From assembly GCA_947175585.1 (NCBI GenBank), contig CAMWNL010000018.1:1-10503 (forward strand): DNA of 10,503 nucleotides, in the 5' to 3' direction. The position numbers were made by a program, and so were the translations under genes. The stretch comes from an uncultured Bacteroidales bacterium (GTDB lineage: Bacteria; Bacteroidota; Bacteroidia; Bacteroidales; Muribaculaceae). Below, piece by piece: positions 6,801 through 10,503 of the stretch (position 1 is its first letter; the number at the start of each line of letters is the position of its first letter). The notes under the pieces were generated by a model. The model was not told the DNA's origin. It did no database searches and saw only the letters and a list, made by a program, of their open reading frames with translations.

Positions 6801-9800
6801 ATGGGGCGGCATTATGCGCAGGCTTGACAACACTAACTTCGAACAAAGCAATATCGAGTATATCCAGTTCTGGATGATGAACCCGTTTCTTGACCCTGAA
6901 AATCCCAACTACGAAGGCGGTGACTTCTACATCAACCTCGGCGAAGTGTCGGAAGACATACTCAAAGACGGTCTGAAGAGTTATGAAAACGGCATACCCT
7001 ACGACGGCAACGACCAGTTTCTCACCGAGACCAACTGGGGACGCGTGTCGCGCCAGAACTCACTGACCTACTCGTTTGACAATTCATCGGGTTCGCGAAT
7101 CGTGCAGGACGTCGGCCTCGACGGTCTTCCCAATGACGATGAGTTCGTGTTCCCGACTTATCAAAACTACCTCGAACGCCTGCGCACACGTCTGTCGGCT
7201 GCGACAATCGCGGAAATGCAGGGTGATAAATTCTCGCCGTTCAACGACCCGGCCGGTGACAACTACCACTTCTACCGCGGCTATGACTACGACGAGGAGC
7301 GCCTCGGAGTGCTCGCCCGTTACAAACGCTACAATGGAGTGGAAGGCAACTCGCTTTCGCCCGAAGAGTCATCTGATCCGCTCTATCAGTCAGCGCGAAA
7401 CACTCCCGACGTCGAAGACATCAACCAGGACAACACGCTCAACGAGTATGAACGATATTTCCAATACAAGATCTCGATCCGTCCGGAAGATCTTGTTGTA
7501 GGTAAAAACTATATCACTGACAAACAGGTGTCAATCGTCGCCACGCCTGACGGCAAAGACCCGGAAGTCGAATGGTATCAGTTCAAGATACCGTTGGCCG
7601 ATTTTGAACGTAAAGTTGGCTCGATCTCCGACTTCTCGACCATCCGCTTCATGCGTATGTTTATGACCGGCTTCAAGGCTGTCACTCACCTGCGCTTCGC
7701 CACGCTCGAACTTGTGCGCGGCGAGTGGAGAGGCTATGATTTCAACCTCAACTCACGCGGCGACGCTCCGGCAGAAGGCCAGCTCGACGTGTCGGTTGTA
7801 AACATAGAGGAAAATTCGCGACGCGAACCGGTCAACTATGTCCTGCCTCCGGGTGTGACACGTATCACTGACCCAGGTCAGAGCCAGATCGTGCAGCTCA
7901 ACGAGCAATCAATGTCACTCAAAGTCACTGACCTCAACGCCGGCGATGCGCGCGGAGTCTACCGCAACACTCTGCTCGACCTCCGCAACTATAAACGCAT
8001 GCAGATGTGGGTACACGCCGAAGCGCTTATCAATAACAACACCGATCTTAAGTCGGGCGAGCTTTCGCTCTTCGTGAGACTCGGTTCTGACGTGAAGAGC
8101 AATTATTATGAATATGAAGTGCCTCTGACGCTTACTCCTCCGGGCGAGTACAATACATATCTCAACTCTGACCGCGAAATAGTGTGGCCGCGCAGTAACT
8201 ACCTCGACTTTAATCTCCAGAGTCTTATCAACCTTAAGAAGGAGCGTAACGCCGCCAAACGCAACGAGGAGAGCGGTGTGGGATTCGCCACACTATTCAC
8301 CGGCCGTGACCCTGACAATGAACGCAACCGCATGGCCGTCATCGGCAACCCGTCGCTGAGCGACGTGAGGGTCGTGCTTATCGGTGTGCGCAATAACTCC
8401 ACACAGACCAAGGGCGGCACCGTATGGGTCAACGAACTGAAAGTAACTGACTTCAACGAGGAGGGCGGATGGGCTGCCAAAGCCAATGCCACGCTCAACG
8501 TGTCAGACATCGCTACGCTCAACTTCGGAACCCACATCGAGACCTCGGGCTTCGGCAGCGTCGACCAGTCGCTCAACGAGCGCCGCCTCGATGACTACGA
8601 GCAGTATAATTTCGCGGTGCAGGGCGACGTCGGCCGTCTGCTGCCCGAAGCGGTGAAGCTGCGCGCTCCCATCTATTACTCTGTGTCAAAAGAAAAGACA
8701 TCACCAAAATACAATCCGCTTGACCAGGACGTGCTGCTAAAAGATGCTCTCGACGAGTGTGCGACCAAACAGGAGCGTGACTCGATAGAGAACTACGCTA
8801 CCGACCACTCGAAAGTGGAGAACTTCTCGATTTCGGGCCTTAAGTTTGACGTGAAGAGCAAGAATCCCATGCCCTGGGATCCGGCCAACTTCACTATCAA
8901 CTTCTCATTTAACAAACAGTCGAAAAGCGACCCGACAACGGAGTATGAAAACACTAACGACTACCGCGGCTCGCTGCAGTACAGCTATTCGCCCTACTTT
9001 AAATCATTCAAGCCTTTTAAGGGCATGAAGTCAAAATCAAAGAACGCCAAATTTCTTAAAGAATGGGAATTGAACTGGTTGCCGACCACCATATCATTCA
9101 TGACCAACATGTCGCGCTACTATTACGAGCAGCAGACACGGTCAGAGACCGACGCATTCTTCCAGCTGCCGGTGTCGGTAAGCAAGAATTTCCTTTGGGA
9201 CCGTCAGCTCTCACTGAACTGGAATATCACCAAATCTCTGTCAGTAAGCTTCAACTCCAACACTTCGGCTCGAATTGAGGAGACAGTGGGCGCGGTCAAC
9301 CGCAAGCTCTTCCCCGACAAATACCGCGAGTGGAAAGACACGGTCTGGCAGAGTATACTCTCGATGGGTACACCCTGGGCCTACAACCAGACATTCACGG
9401 CTCAGTATCGTGCGCCGTTCAACCGCATACCTATCCTCGACTTCCTTACCGGATCGGTCAACTATAACGCCACTTACCGCTGGGATCGCGGCGCTACAGT
9501 CGACGGCATCAGCGTCGGCAACAGCATCGCCAATCAAGGAGCCTGGACAGCAGACGGACGTCTGAACTTCGAGAATATCTATAATAAAGTGCCCGTGCTC
9601 AAAGAGGTCAACAAGCGCTTCTCCAACACTCGCAAACCTAATTCGACAGCCCGCAAGCCCAAGCCCAAGAAGTTTGAGCGCAGTCTTGCACTGCTACCCG
9701 ACACAAATCTTGTAATCAAACACAATCTGCGCACCAAGAAAGTCAAAGTTTCGGCGATGACGACCGACGACAAACCGTTTGCCGTGAAGTCGCGCGTGAT

Positions 9801-10503
9801 TGACCCCAACAGTGTGGAGATTCTTACACGAGGCGATCAGAACATCAAGTTCACCATCACCGAGGTGCTTGAAGAGAAGAAACCGCTGATGACCAACATC
9901 GGCGAATATGCTCTGCGTGTGCTGATGTCGCCGAGAAATGTGTCGGTGCGCTACCGCAACACCCGAAGTCTGTCGTTGCCGCTCTTCCGTCCTGACATCG
10001 GCAATATTTTCGGTCAGAGCCGTTCTTACGGTCCGATGTCACCGGGTCTCGACTTTGCGTTCGGATTTGCCGGCGACGCTTATGTCGACCGTGCGCTCGA
10101 CCGCGGCTGGCTCATCACTGACGACGGCCAGACCTCGCCGGCCGTGATGTCTCACACCAACGAACTCAACATCGAAACCAATTTCGAAATCTTCAAAGGC
10201 TTCAAGATCCAGTTGACACTCAACCGCACGGATAACCGCACGCGTCAGGTGCAGTTCATGTATTCAGATATGCCGACCTCTCTGTCGGGCTCATACACCA
10301 AGACTCATTGCGCGATCGCGAGCGCCCTGAAGTCGTCGAATGCAGCTGACGGCTACTACTCTGAGGCCTTCGCCAATTTCCTGAAATATATCCCGACGGT
10401 GCGCAACCGTGTCGAGGCCCAGTATGCCGGCATCACCTACCCCGACGCCGGATTCATAGCCGGAACCGCTCAGGCAGGCATGCCTTTCAACCCCGAGGTC
10501 GGC
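3847..10503 (+). CDS. sprA: Type IX secretion system outer-membrane translocon SprA/Sov (3' end beyond window)
   Basis: One uninterrupted frame of 2219 codons runs off the right edge. Full-length homologues are about 2400-2500 residues, so probably the last 200-300 are missing. SprA (Sov in Porphyromonas) is the giant outer-membrane beta-barrel through which type IX cargo exits; the Flavobacterium structure shows a 36-strand barrel. Residues 1-37 form a signal peptide: a basic start (K-K-R-H-K-S-R), then a hydrophobic L-L-P-V-A-A-A-A-F stretch and A-P-G-Q-Q-A near the likely cleavage site. Family hallmarks follow: L-G-P-L-E-K-I-F-G-P-G-G (169-180), I-E-A-G-N-V (267-272) with S-L-I-R-G-S (279-284), R-H-F-F-L (337-341), Y-V-D-D-F-E (844-849), V-W-V-N-E-L (1526-1531) and a long run of amphipathic barrel strands rich in Tyr/Phe/Asn. 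EF-hand-like acidic loops sit at 1088-1099 and 1191-1202, and a Lys/Arg-rich segment at about 1920-1945. ATG 3847 is the first start after an in-frame stop at 3730-3732, and the signal peptide supports it. It is probably co-transcribed with ruvA. Whether this organism has a complete T9SS cannot be judged here. Confidence 0.97.
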   Translation, partial: MEKGTTKKRHKSRLSSLLPVAAAAFVAFVPFLAPGQQARDGKMPPPAPASYAPAAKFVSEADSIILPMGATQTVPETYEQLMADELGYDLETPSNVVTTAEYDPETGCYIVRTRVGEFDIATPFMLTPAQYQNWQFRRSMQQYYRERNLAQVTDKEKEPFNVLDMNFALGPLEKIFGPGGVQLKTQGSVQVAMGIKSNKTDNPALPLSSRRKTYFDFDQKVQATINASVGDRMKFNMTYNTDATFDFDSKNLKLAYEGKEDDIVKNIEAGNVSLTTGSSLIRGSTALFGIKTKLQFGKLTATALVSQQNSESKSVSSKGGVQTTKFSISADQYDQNRHFFLSHYFRNNYDRFASRLPYVSSGIKITRIEVWVTNKNSNFAESRNFVAFMDLGENSDLASDHWTVNPAQDIPSNSSNDLLSTIKDQYPDARNINMVTQALEPLNAYGIEGGRDFEKVESARLLNANEYTLNSTLGYISVKSALNSDEVLAVAYEYTYGGKVYQVGEFSGDITSTDQSLYLKMLKGTTSTPHLPAWKLMMKNVYSIGGNQIQKNNFKMQVKYLSDTTGTEINYLPVPGLNNQSLLQVMNLDRIDNNEESNPDGFFDFIEGYTVLSQSGKIIFPVAEPFGQHLAAKINNPALAEQYVYQELYDSTLVVARQIANKNKFVLTGEYQASSGSQIRLNAMNVPRGSVIVMAGGVQLVENSDYTVDYAMGIVTITNQSIIDSGQSISVTLENQSMFSTQRKNLLGLDLQYQFNKNLNVGATVLHFSEKALTEKVNIGDEVVNNSMLGFNLSYNSDFMWLTNLVNKIPTVNATQPSHLSLTAEYAQLIPHAQKSGSNRGSSYVDDFESTQTGIDLRSPYSWFLASTPYEPGNDALFPEAALSDNVDYGKNRALLNWYYIDRMFTQRNSSLAPGYIKSDLAQLSNPYVREVTSREIFPGRQLNYGESPLIQTLNLSFYPTERGPYNLDADDIDDRGNLLHPEKRWGGIMRRLDNTNFEQSNIEYIQFWMMNPFLDPENPNYEGGDFYINLGEVSEDILKDGLKSYENGIPYDGNDQFLTETNWGRVSRQNSLTYSFDNSSGSRIVQDVGLDGLPNDDEFVFPTYQNYLERLRTRLSAATIAEMQGDKFSPFNDPAGDNYHFYRGYDYDEERLGVLARYKRYNGVEGNSLSPEESSDPLYQSARNTPDVEDINQDNTLNEYERYFQYKISIRPEDLVVGKNYITDKQVSIVATPDGKDPEVEWYQFKIPLADFERKVGSISDFSTIRFMRMFMTGFKAVTHLRFATLELVRGEWRGYDFNLNSRGDAPAEGQLDVSVVNIEENSRREPVNYVLPPGVTRITDPGQSQIVQLNEQSMSLKVTDLNAGDARGVYRNTLLDLRNYKRMQMWVHAEALINNNTDLKSGELSLFVRLGSDVKSNYYEYEVPLTLTPPGEYNTYLNSDREIVWPRSNYLDFNLQSLINLKKERNAAKRNEESGVGFATLFTGRDPDNERNRMAVIGNPSLSDVRVVLIGVRNNSTQTKGGTVWVNELKVTDFNEEGGWAAKANATLNVSDIATLNFGTHIETSGFGSVDQSLNERRLDDYEQYNFAVQGDVGRLLPEAVKLRAPIYYSVSKEKTSPKYNPLDQDVLLKDALDECATKQERDSIENYATDHSKVENFSISGLKFDVKSKNPMPWDPANFTINFSFNKQSKSDPTTEYENTNDYRGSLQYSYSPYFKSFKPFKGMKSKSKNAKFLKEWELNWLPTTISFMTNMSRYYYEQQTRSETDAFFQLPVSVSKNFLWDRQLSLNWNITKSLSVSFNSNTSARIEETVGAVNRKLFPDKYREWKDTVWQSILSMGTPWAYNQTFTAQYRAPFNRIPILDFLTGSVNYNATYRWDRGATVDGISVGNSIANQGAWTADGRLNFENIYNKVPVLKEVNKRFSNTRKPNSTARKPKPKKFERSLALLPDTNLVIKHNLRTKKVKVSAMTTDDKPFAVKSRVIDPNSVEILTRGDQNIKFTITEVLEEKKPLMTNIGEYALRVLMSPRNVSVRYRNTRSLSLPLFRPDIGNIFGQSRSYGPMSPGLDFAFGFAGDAYVDRALDRGWLITDDGQTSPAVMSHTNELNIETNFEIFKGFKIQLTLNRTDNRTRQVQFMYSDMPTSLSGSYTKTHCAIASALKSSNAADGYYSEAFANFLKYIPTVRNRVEAQYAGITYPDAGFIAGTAQAGMPFNPEVG

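Noticed and set aside
7076..7501. 141-residue plus-strand frame inside sprA, very rich in Thr, Ser and Arg
   Set aside because: It is a shifted frame of sprA; the sprA frame is continuous and matches the family through this stretch.
1..10503. CRISPR array, tRNA, rRNA, insertion sequence, prophage or defence system
   Set aside because: No spaced identical repeats, cloverleaf sequence, transposase motifs or phage/defence protein domains were seen; the window is accounted for by six genes and short gaps.

Overview
The window looks like a chromosomal segment of a Bacteroidales bacterium; a gut Muribaculaceae-type genome is my guess, not something the sequence proves. Three things point there: a SprA/Sov-type type IX secretion translocon, which is restricted to Bacteroidota; Bacteroidota-style -7 boxes (TAnnTTTG) before several genes with no Shine-Dalgarno signals; and a MptE-like surface-polysaccharide protein typical of this phylum. 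No rRNA, tRNA, CRISPR array, insertion sequence or prophage signal was seen.

Left part (1-2920). The 3' end of a gene enters from the left edge (1-332, +). It is easily missed because its start lies outside the window, and it resembles MptE-like (DUF115) proteins. It runs tail-to-tail into a Crp/Fnr-family regulator (307-1011, -), and the two coding regions overlap by 26 bp. A 242-bp gap follows, holding a perfect 9-bp-arm palindrome of the REP type and a weak direct repeat. Then come a bile acid:sodium symporter-family membrane transporter (1254-2186, -) and a small RecA-fold ATPase-like protein with a damaged Walker A motif (2252-2920, -).

Middle (2921-3205). This is a divergent intergenic region with candidate -7 boxes for both directions and a short AT-rich inverted repeat.

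Right part (3206-10503, +). ruvA (Holliday-junction recognition subunit) is followed after 56 bp, with no visible promoter or terminator, by a very large open frame that runs off the right edge. This is sprA/sov, the outer-membrane barrel of the type IX secretion system, with 2219 codons visible. The ruvA-sprA neighbourhood is, as far as I recall, conserved in Bacteroidota. The two proteins share no obvious pathway, so the linkage is probably transcriptional or historical.

Overall this is mostly ordinary core-genome sequence. I found no convincing new multi-gene system. The points most worth a second look are the degenerate P-loop of the RecA-like protein, the pair of EF-hand-like acidic loops in SprA, the REP-like palindrome and the overlapping convergent genes at the left edge.
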